Origin: Rhodothermales bacterium
Lineage (GTDB): Bacteria; Bacteroidota; Rhodothermia; Rhodothermales; JAHQVL01
NCBI GenBank assembly: GCA_041391505.1
Contig: JAWKNW010000003.1
Span: forward strand, 186,001 to 250,000
Length of the DNA stretch: 64,000 nucleotides
Direction: 5' to 3'
Made by a program: the position numbers and the translations under genes. This document shows, piece by piece, positions 1-9,038 of the stretch; position 1 is the first letter of the stretch, and every line of letters begins with the position of its first letter. Below the pieces are notes generated by a model, which made no database searches, was not told where the DNA came from, and saw only the letters and a program-made list of their open reading frames with translations.

Positions 1-1067
1 AGCACCTTGCGGTCGCGGTAGCGCCAGATCGCGAGGATCGCGAGGGCGATCACGAGGCCGCCCACGTAATGCGGACCGCCCGTCGAACCCTTCGGGCCCC
101 AGTACGCCGCGGAGCCGCCAAAGGCGTGCGCCACGAGCAGCGTCAGCAGCTCGCCGACACCCTGGCTCCACCCCATCGCGTACGTCCAGTCCATCGTGCC
201 CGGCTCGCCGCCGACTTCCGCGCCCCGGATCGTGTAGTTCTTGTATTCCGAGATCGCGAGGTAGGGATGCGCGACCATGAGGATACCGAGCACGCCGCCA
301 AGCGCGAGCCAACCCGTCGATTTGAGAAAGCCGGCCCGATCGGCCGATCGCAGGGCGCTCACCCCTTCCACCACCCACCAGATGCCGATCACCCAGACCG
401 CGTAATAGGTGATCTGGACGTGCCCGGCGCGGAGGTTGACCGCGAGCGCTATCGCGAACAGCAGCCCGCCCAGCAGGCCGGGGCGCTTCAAGGCGTAGGC
501 AAAGGCTAGCACCAGCCAGGGCGCGAAGGCCAGGGCGATAAACTTGGAGTTATGACCGGCGGCGAGAATGACGGGCATGTAGGTCGTCAGACCGTAGGCG
601 ACGGCGCCGAATACCGAACTCCAGACGCTGCCCGTTAGAAAAAACGCGAGGAGATAGGCGCCGACGAGCATGACGATGAGATGCGACGAGGGCCAGATCA
701 CCCCGCGCAGGAGCCGCGGGATGTCGTCCACCTGCGGGGCGCCTTCGGGGGTCGATATCAAATAGCCCGGCATGCCGGCGAACGCGTTCGTGGCCCACAG
801 CGCCTCGTCGCCCGTCGCCTCCTCGTACGAAATCATCGACTGCGCCATGGCGCGCCAGCTGACCGTATCGTAGGCGATCAGCGACTTGCCCGAGAAATGG
901 ATCGCGCCGAAAAACGTAAAGGAGAGCGCGACGAGGAGCCCTATCGCCATCGCGTGCTGGTAGAGCGGGCGCTGGAAGGGTCCGGCCAGACTTCCTGCCG
1001 CCGGCGTCACCGGGCTGGATTTCGACGCCGCGCCGGCGGTCGATTTTTTCTTCTTGTGGGATGCCAT
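1..1067 (-). CDS. YfhO-family integral membrane protein, 3' part missing (runs off the window)
   Basis: The reading frame is open from an ATG at 1067 to the left edge, so only about the first 355 residues are present. A lysine-rich N-terminus (MASHKKKKS) is followed by a hydrophobic segment and then an extracytoplasmic stretch containing SGKSLIAYDT and NAFAGMPGYL. Repeated hydrophobic helices follow, with the family-like VILAAGHNSKFIALAFAPW segment. This layout matches the large YfhO membrane proteins of Bacteroidota, which are proposed to act in lipid or glycan glycosylation. The true substrate is unknown. It is the last gene of a minus-strand set with gatC and an isomerase; the gap to gatC is about 40 bp. 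The family call is fairly firm, the function is not. Confidence 0.75.
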   Translation of the reverse strand, partial: MASHKKKKSTAGAASKSSPVTPAAGSLAGPFQRPLYQHAMAIGLLVALSFTFFGAIHFSGKSLIAYDTVSWRAMAQSMISYEEATGDEALWATNAFAGMPGYLISTPEGAPQVDDIPRLLRGVIWPSSHLIVMLVGAYLLAFFLTGSVWSSVFGAVAYGLTTYMPVILAAGHNSKFIALAFAPWLVLAFAYALKRPGLLGGLLFAIALAVNLRAGHVQITYYAVWVIGIWWVVEGVSALRSADRAGFLKSTGWLALGGVLGILMVAHPYLAISEYKNYTIRGAEVGGEPGTMDWTYAMGWSQGVGELLTLLVAHAFGGSAAYWGPKGSTGGPHYVGGLVIALAILAIWRYRDRKV

Positions 1068-1109
1068 GTATTCAGGGATGGAGAGCCGCCGGCGAGGCGG
1101 TGGGACGGC

Positions 1110-1397
1110 TCATTCGATGACTTTCGGGACTCGAAAATACGTGCCGTCCGCATCAGGTGCATTCTTGAGCGCCTCCGCATGGCTGATCCGCTGCTGCGCG
1201 GCATCCTCCCGCTCCACATTGTACAGGTCGATCACATGCGACATCGGGGGCACCCCATCGGTGTCCAGCTCGTTCAGCTTCGCCATGTAACCGAGAACCG
1301 CCTCCAGGTCCTCGACCATGCGCGCCTCTTCCTCGGGGGTGAAGCGCAGCCGGGCCAGCGCCGCCATGTATCGTACGTCTTCGCGGGTGATTGCCAT
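1110..1397 (-). CDS. gatC: Asp/Glu-tRNA amidotransferase subunit C (GatC)
   Basis: The 95-residue protein has the full GatC pattern: it starts MAITREDVRYMAALARL, has an acidic helix (FTPEEEARMVEDLEAVLGYM), the LNELDTDGVPPMSHV segment, and ends FRVPKVIE. GatC stabilises the GatA amidase against GatB in the transamidosome that converts Glu-tRNA(Gln) to Gln-tRNA(Gln) or Asp-tRNA(Asn) to Asn-tRNA(Asn). gatA and gatB are not in the window, so the subunits are split between loci, as is common in this part of the tree. Only 3 bp separate it from the upstream isomerase gene, so the two are probably co-transcribed. Confidence 0.95.
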   Translation of the reverse strand: MAITREDVRYMAALARLRFTPEEEARMVEDLEAVLGYMAKLNELDTDGVPPMSHVIDLYNVEREDAAQQRISHAEALKNAPDADGTYFRVPKVIE

Positions 1398-1400
1398 CGT

Positions 1401-2207
1401 TCAGGTTGCCAGGTGGTCGGAAGGTCGTGCGGCGCTTTGCCGGATCAGTTCATGGAGGCGCGTGGCGGCGCGAAGGCCTTCTTTCGGCTTGGGCTCGACC
1501 TGGACGCACAGGCTGAGCGGCCCGGCGTATCCGATGTCGCGCAACTCCCGAAGCCGGGCGCCCCAGTCCACCGCGCCCTCCCCGAACGAGGCCGGCCGCC
1601 AGGACTGTTTCGCCGGCAGGGCGTCGGCGCAGCGGACAAAACCCAGCCGGTTCGCCAGCCGAGGCAGGCCGTCCGCCGGATCGTCTCCCTGCATCACGGC
1701 CGACGCGGGATCCCACCCGGCCCGTACGGCCGGATGATCGACCCGATCCAGCAGCTCCGCCAGCGCCTGGGCATCGGGCGCGCAGGTGTCGGCCTCGTGA
1801 AACACGATCAGGTCGACGCCGGCGCGCGCGGACCGGTCGGCCGCGCGGCGAAGCGCCTCGGCCGCCGTGGCGGCGTGCTCCGGCGACGAAGCAAACGACG
1901 ACACGATCAGGCGCGTGCAGCCGATGCGGGTGCAAAAGGCCAGCGTGTCGTCCAGCGAGGCGATCTCGTTCATCCATCCCGCCCGATCCTCCGCCGGCCC
2001 CAGAAAGAGGCCCGGATCGATGGCGGCCACCGGCAGTTCGTTTTCATCGAGCCGGCGGCGGAGCCGCGCCTCGTTGACAAACGGCACGCGCTCGCAATGT
2101 TTGCCTACGGCGCGCAACTCGACGGCCTCCAGCCCCCACAGCATCGTATAGTGCAGGGCGCGATCCAGGTCGCACGTAACGCTATCGGTGAGCCAGGTGG
2201 GGATCAT
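1401..2207 (-). CDS. Sugar phosphate isomerase/epimerase-like TIM-barrel protein
   Basis: A 268-residue protein. The ATG at 2207 (MIPTWLTDSV) is preferred to an upstream in-frame TTG at 2225, because that TTG lies against the T-run of a terminator hairpin. The sequence fits the AP-endonuclease-2/xylose-isomerase-like barrel: GLEAVELRAVG near the N-terminus, VAAIDPGLFLG, LIVFHEADTCA with a probable metal-binding Glu, VRAGWDPASA, and a C-terminal EGAVDWGARLRELRDIGYAG strand-helix unit. Such enzymes isomerise or epimerise sugars or inositols using a divalent metal. The substrate cannot be read from the sequence. It lies 3 bp upstream of gatC. Confidence 0.75.
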   Translation of the reverse strand: MIPTWLTDSVTCDLDRALHYTMLWGLEAVELRAVGKHCERVPFVNEARLRRRLDENELPVAAIDPGLFLGPAEDRAGWMNEIASLDDTLAFCTRIGCTRLIVSSFASSPEHAATAAEALRRAADRSARAGVDLIVFHEADTCAPDAQALAELLDRVDHPAVRAGWDPASAVMQGDDPADGLPRLANRLGFVRCADALPAKQSWRPASFGEGAVDWGARLRELRDIGYAGPLSLCVQVEPKPKEGLRAATRLHELIRQSAARPSDHLAT

Positions 2208-2223
2208 GGAAACGGGCGGGGAC

Positions 2224-2256
2224 AAAAAAAGGGCAGCACGCTGCTGCGTGCTGCCC
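2224..2256 (-). terminator. Rho-independent terminator of the pilus operon
   Basis: Bases 2231-2240 (GGGCAGCACG) pair with 2247-2256 across a 6-base loop. On the minus strand the stem is followed by a run of seven T (complement of 2224-2230). It lies about 30 bp after the secretin stop codon and just before the isomerase gene, so it marks the end of the pilus/secretion transcription unit. Confidence 0.9.
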
Positions 2257-2284
2257 GTGATAAGACCAAACGTTCCGAACGTTC

Positions 2285-3645
2285 CTAGTTGTTATCCGGA
2301 TAGGTCACTTTGCGCGCCTTCGAGGCGTCGAGCCGGCGAACATCCTCTTCCAGCTGACGGCGGCGGCGTTCGAGCAACTGATCCGGGAACGGACGCTGGG
2401 TGCGGACGTTCGGCTGGTCGAGCAGGCGGGCCTGGATGATGATCAGGAGTTCGTATGCACTGTCGAACTGGCTGTACCCGAACAAATAACGCAGCCCGAA
2501 GAACCGCAGTGGGAGATCCTTCAGGATCGGAACGCCGCGGCGGGTGATCGTTTTCTGCGTCGTATAGAGCCCGCCGATGACCGTCTGCTCGCCATCGAGC
2601 AGCAGCACCTGCAGTGTCGGCGCGGTTTCGCGATCACGATGCCGGCTTCCGACGGCGGCGAGCTGTTCGAGTTTTCGACGGCGACGAGGGTGAATGGAAC
2701 TCGACCACTCGGTGCCGAGCGACGTTTACGGTCTCCGACTGCCGTCAAGTCACGTCGATGATGATACCCGTCGAGAAGAACTGCGTGATCGTGTTGCTGG
2801 CGAAGTCGCGCTGCTGCACGGGCACGTCGCTACCTATCTGGATATTGCCCTTCTGGCCGCTCTGGACCGTCACGGTCGGGCTGATCGTCTCGCCGAGGCC
2901 TTCCTGTTCAAACGCGCGGATCAACTGGGTGAGCGAGAAACTGGATCCGGTCCGGCCCGATGATGTAGTTGTCGACGCTGCTGAAGACGTTCTCGGTATT
3001 GATGAAAACGCGGGATGTCCTGCCGTTGTTCGTATTGCCCGTGCCCCCGCCAAGGAATCCGCCGCCGGCGCCGCCGCCACCACCGCCGCGCCAGCCTGCG
3101 GACCGAACCACACGCTCCAGTCGATACCGAGTTCGAGCGACTCGTGAGGCTGGCGCTCATCACACGGCGTTGACCACCTCACGCGTGCCGGCGGTCGCCG
3201 GAACGACCTGCGTCACCGCCGGATCGACCGGCCGGCCGGCGGCCTGGTCGGCATTCATGACGAGCGGCGTCGCCTGGGCCGCTCGGATGATGCAAGATCG
3301 GTCTCGCGATACGTCAGCCCTTCAGTTCAGAGCACAAACTCCAGCGTCGAAAAACTGCAGGCTGGTGATCGTGACGCCGACGGTCGAGCGCCTTCCGGGT
3401 CGATCACCTGTTTCGGTCACCCGGTCGAACACCGGATTGATAACCCAGGAACTGATCGCCGAACGGCGTCGACGGGAAGGAACGACACGAGTTGATCGGG
3501 AGGAACGTAGGTACGGATCTGCCGCGGTGGGCGATCCGTACCGCGCCAGGGTAACGGCCGTCATCCCCAGAAAAGAAAGAAGAGCTAACAGTTCGGCCGA
3601 GTGCGGGCCGCAGTTGGGGTAAATCCAATCATCGGTTTCCAATAT
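2285..3645 (-). pseudogene. Secretin (PilQ/GspD-type outer-membrane channel), frame broken by several indels
   Basis: No single frame covers this gene, but joined pieces from three frames give a secretin. A hydrophobic signal-like stretch (LLALLSFLGMTAVTLA) lies near 3600-3570. The secretin domain shows SFSLTQLIRAFEQEGLGE, SGQKGNIQIGSDVPVQQRDF and TQFFSTGIIIDVT (about 2945-2745). The clean C-terminal piece, 2285-2608, carries LLLDGEQTVIGGLY, VPILKDLPLRFFG and YELLIIIQARLL. Secretins form the multimeric pore through which pili or secreted proteins cross the outer membrane. At least six frame changes occur in about 1 kb. Sequencing or assembly error is more likely than decay, because the residues stay conserved across every break, but the window alone cannot settle this. 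Confidence 0.8.
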
Positions 3646-3649
3646 CACA

Positions 3650-4254
3650 CGTCAGGGAGATGCCGGTGCCTGAGATGCTTTGCCGTGCGGGAGGCAGCTA
3701 CCTACCGCCGTAAGAAGCGTTATCCCCGGACAAATAATTAGATGCTTGCGGACCCTATCAAAAACCTTACCGATTACCGGTCGGTGCGAGTGTTCCTCCG
3801 ATCGCCTGCCGGTAACCCTACGCGTATCGAGGTCAGATCGATATTATCAATGATTCAATCTTGTTCAAGCGGGCCGATACGCGCCCTTCCACGGGATCGG
3901 ATATCGGCGGACGCCGAGGCAGCGGGTCGCCGACACCGAGTTGACGATATCCACGCATCCACCCGAACACGGCCTTTCCACCCCAACAGAAACCAACTGC
4001 GTACCAGGATCTTCGATTTCCAGGTAGCCGTCGGTATTCGGCGGAATTTGATCCAGAATACCTGGATAAAACGGGCTGACCGCCGGCGATTCATCCGGCA
4101 AAACATCTTCGGAACCGGAGGAAGCTGCCCCGACCAGCCCACGGGCAGCGACTGCCCCCAGGAGTACGTCGGCAAAAAGATCTTTTCCGGGGCGCCCACC
4201 CTTCCGTGCCGGAGAAATAGCAAGCTCAACGACATCCGGAAGGAGACCATCACC
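3650..4254 (-). pseudogene. Disrupted coding stretch between PilO-like gene and secretin (possible PilP/GspC-like protein)
   Basis: Codon texture and pieces of natural-looking protein show this is coding, but the frame changes several times. The longest convincing piece, about 4101-3910, reads through GILDQIPPNTDGYLEIEDPG and TQLVSV. Further down, shifted frames contain VGDPLPRRPISDPVEGRV and LNKIESLII. By position, between PilO-like sequence and the secretin, a small PilP- or GspC-like periplasmic connector would be expected, and the VGDPL...VEGRV pattern fits such a domain. That assignment is inference. It could also be the C-terminal tail of the PilO-like protein. Confidence 0.45.
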
Positions 4255-4748
4255 TGGTTGCGCCCTTCTCCTTGTTCTCCGTCACCAGATCGATGTGATC
4301 GAGGCTGAGATTCTCAATTCGATAAAAGTTGCGGTTGTTCTCGATGCTCCAGATCCTTGTAGAGGCTGCTAAAATACCCGCGCCCGTCCACCGTGGCTGC
4401 GTGGTAGCTGATATCGATCCTTCTTCGTGCCGGTCGCCGTCACGTCGAAGTTCTTGAAGCCGGCGGTCGTGAGGCCGTTCAGATAGCCGATCACGTCCGG
4501 GCTCTTGAGTTCCTCCGGGATGATCTTAGCGCGCGAACCACCGCCGCGTCGCATCGCGCGGACTCGCGAGACCGGGTCTCGGTGAGGAACAGCTGTCTGC
4601 TTCGGCCTTCTTCAGCCGGCCACCTTTTTCAGCGCGCATGATCTGATCCAGCCCTCGCCTTTTTCGCGCGCATGACGACACACCAAAACCGATAACGATC
4701 AGCCAGATGGCCGCCATGACGAGGATAATATAAATCGACTTTCGACAT
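4255..4748 (-). pseudogene. PilO/GspM-like inner-membrane alignment protein, frameshifted
   Basis: The gene probably begins at the ATG at 4748 (MSK). One base inside the following AAA run appears to be extra: removing it joins MSKS to IYIILVMAAIWLIVIGFG, a clear N-terminal membrane helix. Further frame changes lead to IIPEELKSPDVIGYLNGL, GFKNFDVTATGTKKD and DGRGYFSSLYKDL. It then passes RIENLSLDHIDLVTENKEKG to VMVSFRMSL. This order is the PilO fold: membrane anchor, coiled coil, then a ferredoxin-like domain. PilO pairs with PilN and links the inner-membrane platform to the secretin. The gene follows the PilM-PilN fusion, as expected. At least four indels break it. Confidence 0.7.
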
Positions 4749-4844
4749 GGTCACAACGATCGGTGAACGATGGACGTGGAGAAACGACGCGCCCACTGGG
4801 CGGTCGGTCTTCTTCGAGATGGCCGATTTGCTCGCGCAGATATT

Positions 4845-6578
4845 TCATGGCTTCCGGCAGTTCGATGACGATCGGCACGCGCATGCGGAAGGTGAACACG
4901 GGCGCCTCTTAATCTCGGAGAAGACCTGCGCCTCGATGTTGCCGTCGATGCGTTGCGCCAGCTGCACGATCCGGTCGCGCGACGTCGCGTTGCCGCTGAT
5001 TTCCAGCATCTGCCCGTTCGGACGCCAGCTGTCGATCCAGATGCTCCCGACTTCGGACGTCTCGCGGGAGATCTTTTCCAGCGTCCGGCTCCACTGGTCG
5101 CTGCCGTGCAGCAACCCGTCCAGCACGTTCAGGGCATTCAGGTAGCTGGCCGTGACGGCATCGAAGCTGTCGATCCGCGCCTGCAGCTGCCGGGGGTCGG
5201 CTTCCATGATGTCGGCCGGATACGAGAGCAACAGTTCGCGGGTCGAGGTGATGTTGTCTTCGATCGCCATGTAGCGGTAGAAGAAAAACAGCACGGTCAA
5301 CCCGACCAGCAGACCCATCACCGGCACGTGCCAGGTGATCGGGATGCGGAACCGGCGCTTGATGAGCCGGCGCGGCATCAGGTTGATGTCGTCGAACACG
5401 CCCTCGTAGCGGGCATCGTCGGTCAGCCGCAGGGCCGCGCCGACGGCGCCGATGATTGGGCTCGTATTGGCTTCGTCCAGCCCGATGTCGCCCAGCTCGG
5501 ACACCACGAGACGGAGCGAGTCCACCTGCGCGTCCGGGAAGAACATTTCGAAGCTTTCGACCAGCTCTTCCTCGCGCTCCTCGCTCAGCAGGAAGACGTG
5601 CTGGACATCGCTGATGCCATGTTCGTCCTGCTGGAGCAGCACGCGGCTGCAAATCGTTTCCGGGGATTCGTAGGCCGTGAGCGAACGCAGGCTTTCATAG
5701 TGGAACAGCTCCTCGCCGCGCATGAAGAGCACGAGCGTGTCCTCGGTGCCGGCGCGCACGATCAGCGAATGCCGATCCGGCGGCACCGCCGGCGCCTGCG
5801 TCTCGTTGCCGCGCCGCAGCGCCCGCCGCAGCGTGGCGCGTGCCAGCCCCACGTACAGCGGCACCTCCGCATCCATGATGCGGACGGTCGGCACGCGCAC
5901 GTTCTGCTGCTCGCGCATCGCCAGCAGCGTCGCGATGACGCTGTCGCGCTGCTTCGGGAAGATGGAGAGAAAGCGCTGCTCCTTCGGGTCCAGCGAGGTC
6001 ATCGCCATGAAACCGACCCGATTGCTGTCGAATCCGCCCTGGTACTGCTCACCGAGCATCTTCAGAAGCAGGTTGCGGTCGATTTTGCGCCCGCCGGCTT
6101 TTTTGTCGCCTTCCTCGGCCGCCGCGGCGGCCTTGCCTTCCTTGACCGTGCGCAGCTCGACATGCGTCACATCCGACGAATCCGCGCAAAAGGCCACCTC
6201 GGGATCCTCGTAACCGGCATCCCGGCATTCAGCCAGGATGTCCCCCAGTTCGAGCACGAAGGTCGACGAAAACCCGCCTATATCCTCACCGCCGGTATCC
6301 ACCGCCGGCGCCGATCCGCCAAATTCGGAGCTGAGGAAAAGGTTGCTCGCGGCATCGTTGTCGCCGAACTGGATGGTGAAATCGCCGGTGGTCGACGACT
6401 CCTGCAATTCGGGGACGCTTGTCATCAAACCCGACTGGGCCGCCCGCGATACGCGCTGACGGGTGAAGCGACGCAGCACGCGCGCGTTCCCATTGCCGTT
6501 CTCGATGAGAACCGCATGGAGCGTCTTGCTGGTCACCATCACTCCCAGAATGAGTTCTGAGGACTTACTCTTTTGCAT
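4845..6578 (-). CDS. PilM-PilN fusion (GspL-like) pilus assembly protein, C-terminal frameshift
   Basis: The 577-codon frame starts MQKSKSSELILGVMVTSKTL, resembling the first strand of the actin-like PilM fold. A cytoplasmic domain of about 400 residues follows. One membrane helix (about 412-433, VPVMGLLVGLTVLFFFYRYM) precedes a PilN-like periplasmic domain with a coiled coil and the segments GSIWIDSWRPNGQMLEISGN and DRIVQLAQRI. The last 14 codons are out of frame. One missing G near 4908 would restore SEIKEAPVFTFRMRVP, after which the PilN strand continues (VIELPEAMKYLREQIGHLEE) to about 4810. PilM and PilN are usually separate; joined as here they resemble GspL of type II secretion. Confidence 0.75.
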   Translation of the reverse strand: MQKSKSSELILGVMVTSKTLHAVLIENGNGNARVLRRFTRQRVSRAAQSGLMTSVPELQESSTTGDFTIQFGDNDAASNLFLSSEFGGSAPAVDTGGEDIGGFSSTFVLELGDILAECRDAGYEDPEVAFCADSSDVTHVELRTVKEGKAAAAAEEGDKKAGGRKIDRNLLLKMLGEQYQGGFDSNRVGFMAMTSLDPKEQRFLSIFPKQRDSVIATLLAMREQQNVRVPTVRIMDAEVPLYVGLARATLRRALRRGNETQAPAVPPDRHSLIVRAGTEDTLVLFMRGEELFHYESLRSLTAYESPETICSRVLLQQDEHGISDVQHVFLLSEEREEELVESFEMFFPDAQVDSLRLVVSELGDIGLDEANTSPIIGAVGAALRLTDDARYEGVFDDINLMPRRLIKRRFRIPITWHVPVMGLLVGLTVLFFFYRYMAIEDNITSTRELLLSYPADIMEADPRQLQARIDSFDAVTASYLNALNVLDGLLHGSDQWSRTLEKISRETSEVGSIWIDSWRPNGQMLEISGNATSRDRIVQLAQRIDGNIEAQVFSEIKRRPCSPSACACRSSSNCRKP

Positions 6579-6622
6579 GACACATGGTATGGTTCATGAC
6601 ATCGGGCGGGCACGACCGGCGA

Positions 6623-7930
6623 TCAGCCGCCGCCAGATAACAATTGCTTGAACCGGCGTTTGTTGTTTGCGTAGTGCATCGCCGTTTCAGGTGTGATAAA
6701 GCGTTGCTGCATCAACCGATACAGGTCCTGCTCCATCGTAATCTGACCCTGCGCGCCGCCTTCCCACATCATCTGGTAAATTTCTCCCGAGTTGTTGTTC
6801 TTGATGGCGGCGCGGGTCGAGGGCGTCATCCAGAGGACTTCCTTCGCCATGATTCGGCCACCGCCCACCTTGGGACACAGCTTCTGGGATATGATGCAGC
6901 GGAGCACGTCGGCCAGACGGTTACGGACGCGGTCCTGCTCGTCGGTCGGATACTCTGCGATAATACGATCGATGCTTTCAACCGCGGAACTGGTGTGCAG
7001 CGTCGAAAATACCTTGTGGCCCGAGTCGGTCACTTCGAGCGCCGCCGAAATCGTCGACGGGTCGCGCATTTCCCCGATGATGATCATGTCAGGGTCCTGA
7101 CGCAACGCCTGCACGACGCCATCCTTGAACGTCGAGACGTCCCGCCCCACTTCGCGATGTCGAACAATGCAGTTCTTGGAGTCGTGCATGTATTCGATCG
7201 GGTTACCGATGATCACGATGTGCGCCTGGACGTCCGTATTGTTCGCATCGACGATGGCGTCGAGCGTCGTACTCTTACCGGAACCGGTTACCCCGGTCAC
7301 CAGCGTGAGCCCGTCCCGGACGTGCCGGAACATCAGGCCATTTTCAATTATCGGATGGAATTTGAGCGAGCTAAGCGAACGCAGCTTATCCTCGATGGCG
7401 CGCACGTTGAGCGCCAGGTGCCCGTAGTCGAAATAGATGGTGACGCGGAAGCGCCGATCCTTCTTGCCTTCGAGGTACAGCTGGTACGAAAAGTCGATCG
7501 CGGATTCCCGGAACAGGTGTTCCATCTGGGATTCCGAGAGGAGGTTCAGGAAGAGGATGTCGGAGAGGTCCTCGCTGCAGCGCCCCATCTCTTTGTGGGG
7601 CGTCTTGTTGCCGTCCACGCGATACCATACGTAGCCGTTGCACGCCGGCCCCCCGGTGTCGATGTCGCTCGCGCCGATCTTGAGCATGTGTTTGATGTAA
7701 TGCTCCACATGCTGGCGCAGGATCGCGCGGTCCTTGTCGAGCAGCGCGGTGACATGCTCGCTCAGGAACCGCACGCGGTCGACTCCGCTGACCGATTTCG
7801 GGACGGAGTCGATAATGATCTGGCAAACCTTCGGCGGCTGAGGTGCGAGAGGCACTTTCACCCGCTCTTTCATCGCCCCTTCCTTTCGGGGGCCACGATC
7901 CCATTTGATGTCGCTGATGTTTGTACTCAC
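6623..7930 (-). CDS. PilT-like retraction ATPase with an altered Asp box
   Basis: The 435-residue protein is a PilT/PilU-type secretion ATPase. The N-terminal PAS-like part contains KIGASDIDTGGPACNGYVWYRVDG. The ATPase core has Walker A GVTGSGKST at 213-221, Walker B DMIIIGEMRD at 281-290 with the catalytic Glu present, and the His box STLHTSSAVESIDRII near 309-324. The Asp box, normally TIEDPIE, reads IIGNPIEYMH (241-249): the Glu-Asp pair is replaced by Gly-Asn. PilT powers pilus retraction and twitching. This protein also has an N-terminal extension of about 70 residues. It lies between pilin-like genes and the PilM-PilN fusion. Confidence 0.85.
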   Translation of the reverse strand: MSTNISDIKWDRGPRKEGAMKERVKVPLAPQPPKVCQIIIDSVPKSVSGVDRVRFLSEHVTALLDKDRAILRQHVEHYIKHMLKIGASDIDTGGPACNGYVWYRVDGNKTPHKEMGRCSEDLSDILFLNLLSESQMEHLFRESAIDFSYQLYLEGKKDRRFRVTIYFDYGHLALNVRAIEDKLRSLSSLKFHPIIENGLMFRHVRDGLTLVTGVTGSGKSTTLDAIVDANNTDVQAHIVIIGNPIEYMHDSKNCIVRHREVGRDVSTFKDGVVQALRQDPDMIIIGEMRDPSTISAALEVTDSGHKVFSTLHTSSAVESIDRIIAEYPTDEQDRVRNRLADVLRCIISQKLCPKVGGGRIMAKEVLWMTPSTRAAIKNNNSGEIYQMMWEGGAQGQITMEQDLYRLMQQRFITPETAMHYANNKRRFKQLLSGGG

Positions 7931-8405
7931 GGCAATCTCTCGGATGTGGTAGAAACGGTGTTGGCTGAAAAAGCGTCCTTGAGGTGAAACGGGGTGCTTT
8001 CGCGCCGCTACGGCACGAATACCTGGAAAAGTACTGCGTTTCTACCTACAAAACCTGTACACTTTGGCGCAAGGCACGCAAGCGACAGCGTCCTTTCAGG
8101 TGATGCTTTCTCGACTCGGGCCACCCGATTCTGGATAACAGGCGGTACTACAGGGCGCGATAGCTGGGCAGGCGGAAGTCCTTTCCGCGTCCCGGGAAGC
8201 ATTTCTCGTCTAGCTAATTCGATTTACCAAACTAAGTTTCCCTGCATGGATCGTGCCCGCCTTGGCGTCCGTAGGCGACGCGGCGGGTTCTGCGGCGGCC
8301 GTCCGGGTTGGGACCGCCGCGAGAGCGAGGCGGCGGTGTGGGCCGGCGGTACGCGTGGGAAACCGTTCATCCGACGGTTAGTCGTCACAGCGAATTAGCG
8401 CTGCG
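7931..8405. other. 475-bp non-coding gap inside the pilus operon
   Basis: No convincing gene is present; a plus-strand ORF of 134 codons has no recognisable features. The GC-rich half near 8270-8370 contains many GGCGGC/GCCGCC stretches that could fold. AACCGT and ACGGTT (about 8360-8380) form a short inverted repeat without a strong T-run. The gap may hold a second promoter or a processing site for the downstream motor and platform genes, but nothing proves this. Confidence 0.4.
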
Positions 8406-9014
8406 TTAATTAACGAGAATTGTAGCGCCCCAGTGTGTCTCGCGGACGTAGCTGCGCTGCGTCAGCGGCACCCCCATGGAGAATGACATGCGGATCTGTT
8501 CGGTGAGCTGCGGGGCGCCGGCTACGGAAACGCCGTTTACGTCGAGCAGATCGATGTTGAAATAGGTCACGTACGGGGCGCTTTTCCCATCGAGGACCCC
8601 GTCTACGAAGCGCTGCACTTCGAACAGCGGCACGGTGAGGCTGTCGACGCCGATCGTGCGGGGGGTCACGCCGTCGGATTCGTACACGGGCGTCAGCTGG
8701 TAGGAGATCGTCGCGACCGTCCCCGTGCTATCGTCCGGCGGGATCGCCAGAAACGAAAACGAGGACGTCATGCCCGGCAGCGTGGCGTGCGGCACGTACC
8801 CGGTCACCGGAGGGACGCCCGACCCCACGCCGTTGCCGATGTTCGCGATGTCGTCGCGCATCCACAGGCCGAACTCGAGCGACTGCTTTTTCGCAGCGTA
8901 GACGCCGACCTGTTCGATCGATACGTCGCGCATGCGCTGTTGCATCGACACGAGGACCAGGAGCACGGCCAGGGCGACCATCGTGGCCGCCAGGTTGTCG
9001 TAGATAAAAAACAT
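8406..9014 (-). CDS. Pilin-like protein of unusual type (hypothetical)
   Basis: The 202-residue protein opens with MFFIYDN and a hydrophobic segment (LAATMVALAVLLVLVSM), followed by an amphipathic stretch (QQRMRDVSIEQVGVYAAKKQ) and a mostly beta-type C-terminal domain. That is pilin architecture, an N-terminal membrane helix with a globular head. There is no classical type III leader: no Gly-Phe-Thr-Leu-x-Glu motif and no Glu at mature position 5. It starts 24 bp after the stop of a similar upstream gene. The location suggests a minor pilin or pseudopilin, but no family could be named. Confidence 0.6.
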   Translation of the reverse strand: MFFIYDNLAATMVALAVLLVLVSMQQRMRDVSIEQVGVYAAKKQSLEFGLWMRDDIANIGNGVGSGVPPVTGYVPHATLPGMTSSFSFLAIPPDDSTGTVATISYQLTPVYESDGVTPRTIGVDSLTVPLFEVQRFVDGVLDGKSAPYVTYFNIDLLDVNGVSVAGAPQLTEQIRMSFSMGVPLTQRSYVRETHWGATILVN

Positions 9015-9038
9015 AACCCTCCAGAATACCGGAAATAC

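Noticed and set aside
681..2288. 535-codon plus-strand ORF opposite yfhO-like, gatC and isomerase genes
   Set aside because: It spans three convincing minus-strand genes and their gaps and has no coding features of its own.
4953..6560. 535-codon plus-strand ORF opposite the PilM-PilN fusion
   Set aside because: Shadow frame: His/Arg/Gln-rich, no signal peptide or domain, and it mirrors the codon positions of the real gene.
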